NCBI GenBank assembly: GCA_035530195.1
Contig: DATKVG010000129.1
Location: 1 to 12,414 of the forward strand
Length of the DNA: 12,414 nucleotides
Direction: 5' to 3'
DNA from: JAPLKX01 sp035530195
GTDB taxonomy: Bacteria > Hydrogenedentota > Hydrogenedentia > Hydrogenedentales > SLHB01
Positions 1-6,630 of this stretch are shown here, piece after piece (the stretch's first letter is position 1; each line of letters starts with the position of its first letter). The translations under genes were made by a program, and so were the position numbers. Under the pieces are notes generated by a model. The model did not search any database. It worked only from the letters and a program-made list of their open reading frames with translations, and had not been told where the DNA came from.

Positions 1-1609
1 CGAGTTGGCGGACCACCTGGCCCTGGCGGCTGAAGACGAGGTGGTCAAACATGGGCGTACTCACGAAGGGGCATGGCAGCGCGCCATCGAACGGTTCGGC
101 AACCCGGACGCGGTGGCGCGCAAGCTCTGGTGGGACGCCATGAAGGAGCGCGTAATGCGAGACTGGATCCACTCGGGAATCGCGGCGGTGAGCGCGATCG
201 TAGTGGTGCTTGTGGCGGTGCTGGTGGTCAACAGCATGAAACAGATGCAGACCACCCAGGTGCAGTTGATCGAGGCGCTCAAGCAGATCAGCAAGCCGGC
301 GACGCCGGAGGGCGAGACGCTTGAAATCCTGGTGCGGCGCGGGAGCAAGGATGGGCCGCCGGCGGCGGGGATGGAGGTGACGATTACGGGCAAAATGGCC
401 GGCGACGTTACGGCTTACGCCACGTACGTAACCAACGGTGAAGGCCGGGTGAATTTCAACCCCGTGCCGCAAGGTTCTTACATGTTGGAGCTGTCTGACC
501 CGCAGTCAGGGATGAAGGCGGCGGTAAGCCACAGTCTTTTTGCCGGCCTGGGAAGCAACCTGACGATTGTGGCGCCGGATTACGCGATGTCGCCGGTAAC
601 ATGCGTCTTGGAGTCGCCGCTGCCGTTTCCCAACGAGCGGGTGCTGGCGCACACGCACATTGTGGTGGAAGATACCATCGAAAAAGTGAACTGGTGGTTT
701 GATCTTCCTGTCCTGATTGGCAACCAGGGCTGTTACGAAAGGCCTGCCGGAGACTTCAAAAGTGGCAAGGATTTCGCGCCGTATGAGGTGACCGGCCCCT
801 CGCCGGAAATCCTGCTGCCGCCGGGGAAAGTGGACCGTAACTGGATTGAACTCATGTTCAGGCGCGCGAACGGCGATATGGCGGCCATACCTTTCTCGAG
901 GATCGGGGGGGACGGCAGCATGAACGGCGAGCCCGTTGAGCCCGTTCGGAGCGGCGACAAGTTGGTGTGGTCTGTACTGAGTCAAGAGGTCGATGCCGCA
1001 GCGGACTGGGTGAAACTGTACACTCATGCCACTCGTTGGTTGGATAAGCCGATGAACGAGATGTGGAATGATACATTTGACAAATACTTGCTGGCTGCGA
1101 TACCGCTGACCGATGCGTTAAGCGCTTCGGTAAATTACGGAGACAATGGGCAGGCCACGCTGACGGTCCAGCCAAACCTGGAAAAAGATGGGGCCTCGAT
1201 GGTGGGGAATTCAAAAGACGCGGCCGTATTCAGGTTTCCCGACTTGGCCGTTCTTCAGGCTTTTCCGGCGGAGGCTCAAATCTGGTTCAGGTCCTGCTGT
1301 GTTTCGAGTGGTGAGCTCTTGGGTTGGACAGGCAGCGGGTGGGCGACGGAGATTGGCTCCACGTTCAACCTTGAACTTGCAACGACGCCTTCCACGAGAC
1401 AAGGCATGGCGGAGTACGATGTTACTGATATGGTCCGAAACTTGCGGGCGGCGGATGGGGCGTTTGCCGGGATTCTGCTACGGGACATGCGAACCGAGAA
1501 CAACCCTGGCTACGACGGAATTGTTGTCTCCCAGGGAACGGAGCAGCAAGAGAAAGGGAGCCTGCCTTATCTGCTTGTGAAAAGCGACACGCCGCCGGTG
1601 GACCTTTAG
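1..1609 (+). CDS. Membrane protein with HAAS-like cytoplasmic domain and exported beta domains, paralog 1 (5' partial)
   Basis: Function is unknown. The reading frame is open from the first base and ends in TAG at 1607-1609. Alignment to the downstream paralog shows that about 28 N-terminal residues lie outside the window, so the TTG at 5 is not the true start. Counting from that TTG: residues 1-45 are helical and resemble HAAS/permease-prefix domains (ELADHL...AIERFGNPDAVARKL); about 57-75 form one membrane helix; about 104-172 resemble a carboxypeptidase-regulatory-like beta domain (TNGEGRVNFNPVPQG); a middle part of about 250 residues has no recognised family; about 425-527 resembles DNRLRE beta domains (YDVTDMVR followed by LPYLLVKSD). 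A Cys-Cys pair (RSCC) sits in the last domain. No catalytic motif is visible. It lies 29 bases before its paralog, probably in the same transcript. I infer a single-pass protein with a large extracytoplasmic C-terminal part. Family assignments are from motif resemblance only. Confidence 0.75.
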   Translation, partial: ELADHLALAAEDEVVKHGRTHEGAWQRAIERFGNPDAVARKLWWDAMKERVMRDWIHSGIAAVSAIVVVLVAVLVVNSMKQMQTTQVQLIEALKQISKPATPEGETLEILVRRGSKDGPPAAGMEVTITGKMAGDVTAYATYVTNGEGRVNFNPVPQGSYMLELSDPQSGMKAAVSHSLFAGLGSNLTIVAPDYAMSPVTCVLESPLPFPNERVLAHTHIVVEDTIEKVNWWFDLPVLIGNQGCYERPAGDFKSGKDFAPYEVTGPSPEILLPPGKVDRNWIELMFRRANGDMAAIPFSRIGGDGSMNGEPVEPVRSGDKLVWSVLSQEVDAAADWVKLYTHATRWLDKPMNEMWNDTFDKYLLAAIPLTDALSASVNYGDNGQATLTVQPNLEKDGASMVGNSKDAAVFRFPDLAVLQAFPAEAQIWFRSCCVSSGELLGWTGSGWATEIGSTFNLELATTPSTRQGMAEYDVTDMVRNLRAADGAFAGILLRDMRTENNPGYDGIVVSQGTEQQEKGSLPYLLVKSDTPPVDL

Positions 1610-1638
1610 GCGGCACCTATTGAAAGTGGAGGTTGTTA

Positions 1639-3330
1639 ATGCGATGGCCTGAAGCGGGGGAGAGGTTGTTTCCGCCGCGGCACCGGGCGGAACCGGAGAA
1701 CCTGCGCCAGGACATTTTGGACGAGTTGGCGGACCACCTGGCCCTGGCAGCCGAGGACGAGGTGGTCAAACACGGGCGGTCTCACGAGGGGGCGTGGCAA
1801 CGGGCTATCGAGCGGTTCGGGAATCCGGACGCAGTGGCCCGCAAGCTCTGGTGGGACGCCATGAGGGAGCGCATCATGCGAGACTGGATTCAGACGGGCG
1901 TTGCAGTGGTGAGCGTGTTGGTGTTGGTGCTTGTGGGCGTGTTTCTGGTGAAAACACAGACGCAGATCGTGGAGACACTGCAGCGGATGAACCAGCCCGT
2001 GGCGGTGGTTGGGGAGACGCTGGAGATTGAAGTGAGGCGCGGGTCCGAAACCGGGCCGGCCGCGAAGGGGATAAGGGTCAGTCTTTTCGGGCAGTTCACG
2101 CCCGGGGGCACGGCCACCGTCGAGCTGGAAACGAATGGGGAAGGCCGGGTCAAGTTCGGACCGATCCCCCAGGGCGAGTATCGGATAGAGTTGAATGACC
2201 CGCAGTCGATGCTGTTGACAAGGATACAGCACGCGTTACTCGCCGGTGTTGGATCCAAGGTCACGTTGGTGGCGCCGGACCTCGCCGCCCAGGAAAAAGA
2301 GATAGCGCTGGATCCGCCCCTCCCGTTTGCCAACGACCGGGTTGTGGCGGTTGTGGATCTGATGGCGCAGCACCCCGTGAACGGGCAGACATGGCTGTAT
2401 GGCGACGTCGTTGTGGTGGGCAGCCAAGGTGTTTACAGAACGGAGGAACACCCTCGGTCGCACCCAAGCGGCCGGATCTATAAAGCGAAAGCCCCGTTTC
2501 CAAAGATTGTTCTTCCGGCGACCTCCCTGGACCTGAGAGTCGAGCTGGCGTTGATGACGCCCGACGGCGTGGTAAGGGTTGACCGGGGACAGGGGATGTC
2601 CGAGGAAAGGAGTTTTGCGCCCGATGCACAACGGCTCACGGTTGAGTTGACCGATGTTCAACGGAGGCAAGCGGAAAAGCTCGTCAAGAACTATCTTTTC
2701 CAGGCACGCTGGATTGCCCCTCCTCTAGACGTGGATCGAGTGATGGGGGGGCAGCTAGTTTTGATGATTGACGACTACCTGATTAAAGCCATACCGATTA
2801 CGGAGGCTCAATCGGTGGCCGTCGTGGAAACCGGGGAGGGCCGAGCCACTCTTACGGCGCAAGGCTCCGAAAAGAAGGATGATTTCACCGTCGTGGGAAG
2901 CGGCGAATTTCCAGCCGCACTGAAGTTGCCTGACCTGGCGTCGTTGAACAATGAGTTCCTGACGGGTTTCCGGTTCGTGATCAATTTCTGCTGTATGGAC
3001 AGGGGAAGGTTGTTTTTTTGGCAGGGCGGCGCGTGGCCGTCAGAACCGGGCGGGGGCTTTGACGTGACGCTCCAAGACGTACAGCCGCTTGACGAAGGTC
3101 ACAGGCGGTACGACATCACCGAGTTTGTTCGGGCCAACGCCGCCGCGGGCGCGGCAGGCGTTCTGGTCAAGAAAGAAGAACGTGCCGAGGCCGGGGCCGT
3201 GGGCGTTCCGCAAAGAATAGATAGACACGGAGACAATTACGTCCGCTTGTCCACCAATCAAGTGCAGCCCGATAAGGAGGTGTTGCCTTACCTGCTCGTG
3301 GTGAGCGACACACCGCCGGCGGATTTGTAG
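1639..3330 (+). CDS. Membrane protein with HAAS-like cytoplasmic domain and exported beta domains, paralog 2 (complete)
   Basis: This is the intact copy of the upstream gene, about 563 residues. I choose ATG at 1639 because GGAGG at 1628-1632 lies six bases before it; an in-frame TTG two codons earlier falls right next to that site. Residues about 20-75 are a helical HAAS/permease-prefix-like segment (DELADHLALAAEDEV, IERFGNPDAVARKLWW). About 87-104 is a membrane helix. About 126-200 is a carboxypeptidase-regulatory-like beta domain (TNGEGRVKFGPIPQGEY). The last 130 or so residues resemble DNRLRE (YDITEFVRANAA, then LPYLLVVSD). The Cys-Cys pair is kept (NFCC), while a Cys present in copy 1 in a GNQGC motif is Val here (GSQGV). 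HAAS-type domains are known next to PadR-like regulators and at the N-termini of some ABC permeases; neither is visible in this window. Function is unknown; a sensor, anti-sigma-like or surface-structure role would be a guess. Confidence 0.85.
   Translation: MRWPEAGERLFPPRHRAEPENLRQDILDELADHLALAAEDEVVKHGRSHEGAWQRAIERFGNPDAVARKLWWDAMRERIMRDWIQTGVAVVSVLVLVLVGVFLVKTQTQIVETLQRMNQPVAVVGETLEIEVRRGSETGPAAKGIRVSLFGQFTPGGTATVELETNGEGRVKFGPIPQGEYRIELNDPQSMLLTRIQHALLAGVGSKVTLVAPDLAAQEKEIALDPPLPFANDRVVAVVDLMAQHPVNGQTWLYGDVVVVGSQGVYRTEEHPRSHPSGRIYKAKAPFPKIVLPATSLDLRVELALMTPDGVVRVDRGQGMSEERSFAPDAQRLTVELTDVQRRQAEKLVKNYLFQARWIAPPLDVDRVMGGQLVLMIDDYLIKAIPITEAQSVAVVETGEGRATLTAQGSEKKDDFTVVGSGEFPAALKLPDLASLNNEFLTGFRFVINFCCMDRGRLFFWQGGAWPSEPGGGFDVTLQDVQPLDEGHRRYDITEFVRANAAAGAAGVLVKKEERAEAGAVGVPQRIDRHGDNYVRLSTNQVQPDKEVLPYLLVVSDTPPADL
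1722..1889 (+). repeat. Direct repeat of 1-168 (coding, paralog N-termini)
   Basis: Bases 1-168 and 1722-1889 align without a gap. By eye I count 19 differences in 168 positions, close to 89% identity, most of them in third codon positions. The similarity falls off sharply once the membrane helix begins. It reflects tandem duplication of the gene, possibly with later gene conversion of the cytoplasmic part. Confidence 0.85.
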
Positions 3331-3341
3331 TGGCAAGCAGA

Positions 3342-3450
3342 ATGGGTCGTATGCGACAAATGGGACCTATGCGACGTATGAAATCGGGAGAAGGGCGCCT
3401 ATTGTGCGTCTCATAGGTCTCATGCGTCTCATATGTCCCATCGGTCCCAT
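3342..3450. repeat. Two opposed arrays of a degenerate 9-base repeat between convergent genes; possible bidirectional terminator
   Basis: The left arm (3342-3386) is five consecutive 9-base units of form ATGNGACNN: ATGGGTCGT, ATGCGACAA, ATGGGACCT, ATGCGACGT, ATGAAATCG. The right arm (3406-3450) is five units of the same family on the other strand (GCGTCTCAT, AGGTCTCAT, GCGTCTCAT, ATGTCCCAT, CGGTCCCAT). The 19-base centre would be the loop of a long imperfect hairpin. The arrays lie exactly between two genes that converge, ending at 3330 and 3464, which is where a bidirectional transcription terminator would be expected. There is no clear T-run after either arm, so intrinsic termination is only a guess. 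Confidence 0.8.
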
Positions 3451-3463
3451 GAGCCTATGGCTT

Positions 3464-3922
3464 CTATAGCGTCTTGAAGATCTGCACGATCTTTGCGTTG
3501 AGCGTTTTATCTTCGCCGGTGGCGGTGATCATGAACATTCCGTTACGTGCGGCGGAACATGGTTTGTTTTTGGGTTTTGCGGCGCCGAGTGATTCGCTGA
3601 GGTTCCAAACTTCGACGATGGCGGAGCCGGCGTCGGGCTTCTGATATTCGAGCTGGGTGACGATTTTGCCTTCGTCGTCGAATTTGTAGACGACGACGTT
3701 GGCGCCGTTGACCGTCATGGATACGCCTTCGACGGCGCCGAGGCCGGGGTTGTTGGATTTAACGACGCCGCTGACGGCGAGGCCGGCTTTGGTGAACGCG
3801 GGCTCGATGGCGTCGAGCGTGACGGGTTCGGGCATCAGCTTGGCCAGTTTGGGCAGCAGGGGGATCAGAATCACCAGCGCCACCACCCCAATCAGCACCT
3901 TTTTGATCGTATCGTTGCTCAT
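3464..3922 (-). CDS. Small membrane-anchored protein of unknown function (152 aa)
   Basis: I do not recognise this protein. ATG is at 3920-3922 and the stop at 3464-3466. A purine-rich stretch with AAGGA and GGAG lies just upstream, although the spacings (about 10 and 3 bases) are not ideal. Residues 1-7 are short and polar, and residues about 8-24 form a hydrophobic helix (VLIGVVALVILIPLLPKL), which fits a signal anchor with the rest outside the cytoplasm. The remainder is soluble and probably alpha/beta, with the segment VVVYKFDDEGKIV suggesting beta strands; a single Cys sits in KNKPCSAARNG. It lies downstream of fliP on the same strand but is separated by 272 bases containing repeats and a terminator-like structure, so it is probably its own unit. 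A weak promoter candidate is visible at 3952-3980. Nothing ties it to motility except position. Confidence 0.75.
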   Translation of the reverse strand: MSNDTIKKVLIGVVALVILIPLLPKLAKLMPEPVTLDAIEPAFTKAGLAVSGVVKSNNPGLGAVEGVSMTVNGANVVVYKFDDEGKIVTQLEYQKPDAGSAIVEVWNLSESLGAAKPKNKPCSAARNGMFMITATGEDKTLNAKIVQIFKTL

Positions 3923-3951
3923 GTTCTCCGCGTCCTTTTTGTGCTGCGTCC

Positions 3952-3980
3952 AGTCTACGCGGAACTACGGGAAAAGTCGA
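3952..3980 (-). promoter_or_regulatory. Weak sigma70-like promoter candidate for the 152-aa gene
   Basis: On the minus strand, TCGACT (4 of 6 to the -35 consensus) is followed after exactly 17 bases by TAGACT (4 of 6 to the -10 consensus). A transcript from here would start near 3945, about 20 bases before the ATG at 3922. The match is modest and could be chance. Confidence 0.3.
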
Positions 3981-3997
3981 GGGGCGATGGAAAAATC

Positions 3998-4018
3998 CGG
4001 AATACGGAACGCGGAATA
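3998..4018. repeat. Short 7-base tandem repeat (three units)
   Basis: Three consecutive units CGGAATA, CGGAACG, CGGAATA; on the other strand this reads as a TTCCG-core heptamer. It directly abuts the 9-base array that begins at about 4024, so two repeat types with different periods are stacked in one intergenic space. Confidence 0.6.
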
Positions 4019-4023
4019 GACTG

Positions 4024-4059
4024 ATCCGACTGATCGGACCGATCCGACTGATCAAATCG
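4024..4059. repeat. Second 9-base repeat array
   Basis: Four consecutive 9-base units: ATCCGACTG, ATCGGACCG, ATCCGACTG, ATCAAATCG. The family is ATSNGACNN, like the array at 3342-3386, and the last unit (ATCAAATCG) differs by one base from the last unit there (ATGAAATCG). The array is partly self-complementary (GATCGGACCGATC is nearly palindromic). The rest of 3923-4194 contains no supported gene. Confidence 0.75.
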
Positions 4060-4136
4060 ATAGTACAGGCGAGACGCACGCGCCACAATTGGCCATAGGC
4101 CGCGAGCAGATGGGGCGCGGGCGTTGAGGCAAAAGA

Positions 4137-4189
4137 TGGGACACCCCTCCCACAAAGCGCGCTGGGAAGTGCGGCCGGAAGGCGTCCCA
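4137..4189 (-). terminator. Terminator-like nested stem-loop after fliP
   Basis: Starting six bases after the fliP stop, on the minus strand, an outer stem TGGGAC/GTCCCA (4184-4189 with 4137-4142) encloses an inner stem CTTCCCA/TGGGAGG with one G-U pair. It is followed by TCTTTTG, only four T in a row. Position and structure fit the end of the flagellar operon, but the T-tract is poor. It could instead be an interspersed repeat. Confidence 0.35.
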
Positions 4190-4194
4190 AAGGG

Positions 4195-4992
4195 TTATTG
4201 GAAGCTTTGGACGAGGCTTTCGATCATGAGGCGCCAGCCGTCGGCTAGGACGAACATGATGATTTTGAATGGGAGCGAGACGAACACGGGGGGCAGCATG
4301 AGCATGCCCATGGCCATCAGCGTGCTGGCAACGACCATGTCGATAATGAGGAATGGGATGTAGATCAGGAATCCGATCTGGAAGGCAATCCGGAGTTCGC
4401 TGAGGATGAAGCCGGGTACGAGGACGAGCGTGGGGACGTCGTCGGGCGTGTCGGGCCGTGGCAGTTTGGCGATCTCGATGAAGAGGGCGAGGTCGCGTGG
4501 GTTGACCTGCTTGAACATGAACGTCCGTATAGGGCCGAGCGCGGCCGTCATGACTTCTTCCTGCGACGTGATCTCGCCGCGGACGTAGGGCTGGATGGCT
4601 TTCTGGTTGACCTCCTGGTAGGTCGGCGCCATGATGAAAAACGTCAGGAACAGCGCAAGCCCGATCAGGACCTGGTTGGGCGGCGACTGTTGGGTGGCCA
4701 TGGCCTGGCGGAGGAACCCGAGCACGACGATGATGCGCGTGAACGACGTGGTCATCACCAGAATGGCCGGCGCCAGCGAAAGCACCGTAACCAGCAGGAC
4801 AATGGACAGCGAGGTCGAGATCTGTTGGGGTGCGATGAAGTTTTGGACGTTTCGGAGCACCGCGTTGTCAACGGTTGGAGTGGGGGGGGCGGTCGGCGTG
4901 GAAGGGGTGGGGACGGCCTGCGCGACCGCGCACGCCGACAGCAAAAGCATTCCCCCCGCGACGAGGAGTATGGTGTTACGGGTTATCCCCAC
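4195..4992 (-). CDS. fliP: Flagellar type III export gate protein FliP
   Basis: FliP is the main subunit of the FliP/FliQ/FliR export gate that passes hook and filament proteins through the inner membrane. The match is strong along the whole protein (265 aa): APAILVMTTSFTRIIVVLGF, then SPPNQVLIGLALFLTFFIMAP, then ELRIAFQIGFLIYIPFLIID and ASTLMAMGMLMLPP, ending in DGWRLMIESLVQSF. The start is GTG at 4990-4992, inside the end of fliO (17-base overlap). The N-terminus is a signal peptide (about residues 1-26, AVAQA) followed by a Pro/Thr-rich linker (27-41) and then the first of four membrane segments. A cleaved signal peptide is normal in FliP of many Gram-negatives. An LSAC sequence at 18-21 also resembles a lipobox. 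It is the last gene of the cluster: fliQ and fliR, which usually follow, are absent. Confidence 0.97.
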   Translation of the reverse strand: MGITRNTILLVAGGMLLLSACAVAQAVPTPSTPTAPPTPTVDNAVLRNVQNFIAPQQISTSLSIVLLVTVLSLAPAILVMTTSFTRIIVVLGFLRQAMATQQSPPNQVLIGLALFLTFFIMAPTYQEVNQKAIQPYVRGEITSQEEVMTAALGPIRTFMFKQVNPRDLALFIEIAKLPRPDTPDDVPTLVLVPGFILSELRIAFQIGFLIYIPFLIIDMVVASTLMAMGMLMLPPVFVSLPFKIIMFVLADGWRLMIESLVQSFQ

Positions 4993-5746
4993 CTCGCACC
5001 GATTCCTGCAAATAGCGTTGCAGCCGCTGCACGTCTTCGCGCAACGCGGCGATTTCCGCGTCGTCGTGTTCGGGATTCTCGGAAGGCGTCGCGCGGGCGA
5101 TGCTCTCCAGGCTGGCCTTGAACTGGGCCAGAAACGGTTCGGTTTCGGAATGCGAGCCGGCGGCGGGTTTTGAAGCAGGGGCCTCTGCGCTTATCGGCTC
5201 GAATGAATCCGCATCGAATTCGGCGACAGTCGAGATGGCGTTGGGCGTGACTCCCAGCACCAGGATGCGCCCGCTCGTCCTGACGAAATGCAGGCTTGCG
5301 CGCGGCGACAAATAAACTTTTCCCATAAGCTTGGCAAGGTCGCCGCCGGCAAATAGCGGGCTGTTCTTGCCAAACCGTTTGGCCAGGTAACCCAGCACGA
5401 ACAACAGCGCCAGCGCCGCCAGCAAGCCGAACAGCGCCCGCATCGAGTTCTCGAGCGGCGACCACGCCGCCGGTTCCGTCTGGGCAGCCGCGACGGGCGG
5501 CTCGGGGTTGGCTGACTGGTCCAGCGCCTGGTTAACCTGCTGGATCTTCTGCTGCACGCGGTCCGGTTCAGCCGGGGCGGCTGTCGCGCCTTCCTGGGTG
5601 GGATAGGCGAGGTTTATGCCAGGGGCTGGTTGGGCGGCAGGGGCGGGGGTGTCTTTGGGCGTGGTGGGCAGTGGGGCGACGGGCTGCGCCAATGCGGCCA
5701 GCGGCGCCCATGCCAATGCCAGCGCCAACACGCAAAGCCTAGTCAT
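4976..5746 (-). CDS. fliO: Flagellar biosynthesis protein FliO/FliZ
   Basis: FliO is a membrane protein that helps assemble the FliP ring of the export gate. I choose ATG at 5746, giving 256 aa, because it opens with a good signal peptide (residues 1-20, ending AALA), has GGAAG six bases upstream, and overlaps the fliN stop by eight bases (ATGACTAG). Residues 21-100 are Pro/Ala-rich and would be periplasmic. A membrane helix covers about 103-121 (ALFGLLAALALLFVLGYLAKRF). The FliO domain follows at about 135-178 (GKVYLSPRASLHFVRTSGR, ILVLGVT). The C-terminus (225-250) is charged with coiled-coil character (EIAALREDVQRLQRYLQ). The protein is longer than many FliO proteins because of both extensions. 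Sequence identity in this family is always low; position between fliN and fliP supports the call. Confidence 0.9.
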   Translation of the reverse strand: MTRLCVLALALAWAPLAALAQPVAPLPTTPKDTPAPAAQPAPGINLAYPTQEGATAAPAEPDRVQQKIQQVNQALDQSANPEPPVAAAQTEPAAWSPLENSMRALFGLLAALALLFVLGYLAKRFGKNSPLFAGGDLAKLMGKVYLSPRASLHFVRTSGRILVLGVTPNAISTVAEFDADSFEPISAEAPASKPAAGSHSETEPFLAQFKASLESIARATPSENPEHDDAEIAALREDVQRLQRYLQESVRGGDNP

Positions 5747-6083
5747 CCTCGGCTTCCTTTTCGGACGCGGTGACGCCGAATATTTCGCCGACGCGCACGT
5801 GGAGCGAATCGCCAATGACGACCACCTCGCCCTTCGCCAGCGGAATGCCGTTCACGTAGAGGTCGATCATTTCGCCGGCCAGCTTGTCCAGCGGGACGAT
5901 CGACCCCTGCTTGAGGTCGAGAACCTCGCGGACGAGCATGGCGGCCTGGCCGAGGTCCGCCGTTATCATCAGTCGCACGTTCTTGAGATCGTCAACCGTT
6001 AGTTTCTCAAACGGTAGGATCTTCCCCTGCACAACTTCGTTGAACTCGTGGTTGGGCGTATCGATCGCGCGCGATTGGCTCAT
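5739..6083 (-). CDS. fliN: Flagellar motor switch protein FliN
   Basis: FliN forms the lower part of the cytoplasmic C-ring and takes part in torque, switching and delivery of export cargo. This 114-aa protein is nearly all one SpoA/SpoA-C surface-presentation domain (about 33-105), with the hallmark LKQGSIVPLDKLAGEMIDLY, VNGIPLAKGEVVVIGDSL and VRVGEI. The start ATG at 6081-6083 overlaps the fliL stop as ATGA. No Shine-Dalgarno sequence is visible, so translation is probably coupled to fliL. It has the usual single-domain FliN length, not the longer FliY form with a CheC-like part. The gene fliM, which normally sits between fliL and fliN, is missing here. Confidence 0.95.
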   Translation of the reverse strand: MSQSRAIDTPNHEFNEVVQGKILPFEKLTVDDLKNVRLMITADLGQAAMLVREVLDLKQGSIVPLDKLAGEMIDLYVNGIPLAKGEVVVIGDSLHVRVGEIFGVTASEKEAEDD

Positions 6084-6613
6084 AGGTCAAATACCGAAAA
6101 TTTGAGGTGAAGGACCTCGATGACGCAGATGGCCGGATCGGGCTTTTTCTGCAGTCGCCGGAGCAGGCTGTTGGCTTCTTCGAGGGCCAGCCGCGTGATT
6201 TCTTTCTCGACCTGCGGGTCGTTCAACTCGGCCTTGGTCCGGTTGCGGTGAAGTTCGGCGAGTTTAGACACAAACCATTGTCTATTCTTGTCGATGAGCA
6301 GTTGGGTCTGGGGGTTTGCGCAAATAAATGAAACCGAATACATCAGCACGCTGTCGGGCGCGGCGGGATCATCCGATCGGACGGCCACCTGCGTCTCGTC
6401 GAAATCGCAGGCCACGGCGGTCGGGGGTATGGCGTCGCTTATCAGGTTGGGCGGCGGGTCTTCAGGCGCTGCGAACATCGGGCCGACCACGAACTTGTAT
6501 GTAACCAGCCCGCCGCCGGCCGCGGCCACCAGCACAAGGGCGGCACCAATCAGACCAAACAGTTTCTTTGAAGATTTTGGGGCGCCGGCCTCCGGCGCTT
6601 TCTCTTCCGGCAT
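6080..6613 (-). CDS. fliL: Flagellar basal body-associated protein FliL
   Basis: FliL is a single-pass inner-membrane protein that surrounds or supports the stator and helps motor output. I favour ATG at 6613 (177 aa), with AGGAG about ten bases upstream. A TTG at 6634 overlapping the motB stop (184 aa) is also possible. A Lys-flanked membrane helix lies at about 18-38 (KKLFGLIGAALVLVAAAGG), preceded by a short cytoplasmic tail. The periplasmic domain shows the FliL pattern: a strand with YSVSFICANPQTQLLI, a helix with many charged residues (VSKLAELHRNRTKAEL), then LALEEANSLLRR and a final strand VIEVLHLKFSVFDL. The position after motB and before the switch gene is classical. Confidence 0.92.
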   Translation of the reverse strand: MPEEKAPEAGAPKSSKKLFGLIGAALVLVAAAGGGLVTYKFVVGPMFAAPEDPPPNLISDAIPPTAVACDFDETQVAVRSDDPAAPDSVLMYSVSFICANPQTQLLIDKNRQWFVSKLAELHRNRTKAELNDPQVEKEITRLALEEANSLLRRLQKKPDPAICVIEVLHLKFSVFDL

Positions 6614-6630
6614 ACGGCCACTTTCTCCTG

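Noticed and set aside
3955..4155. A 66-codon minus-strand frame with DQSDRSDQSDQS
   Set aside because: The Asp-Gln-Ser pattern is just the translated 9-base repeat array; there is no ribosome site or domain.
4124..4363. A 79-codon plus-strand frame opposite the end of fliP
   Set aside because: It crosses the terminator-like structure and lies opposite the conserved fliP 3' end; composition is that of an antisense shadow.
5747..5815. Longer fliO start at 5815
   Set aside because: It would overlap fliN by 77 bases and place a basic stretch before a good signal peptide that begins at the ATG at 5746.
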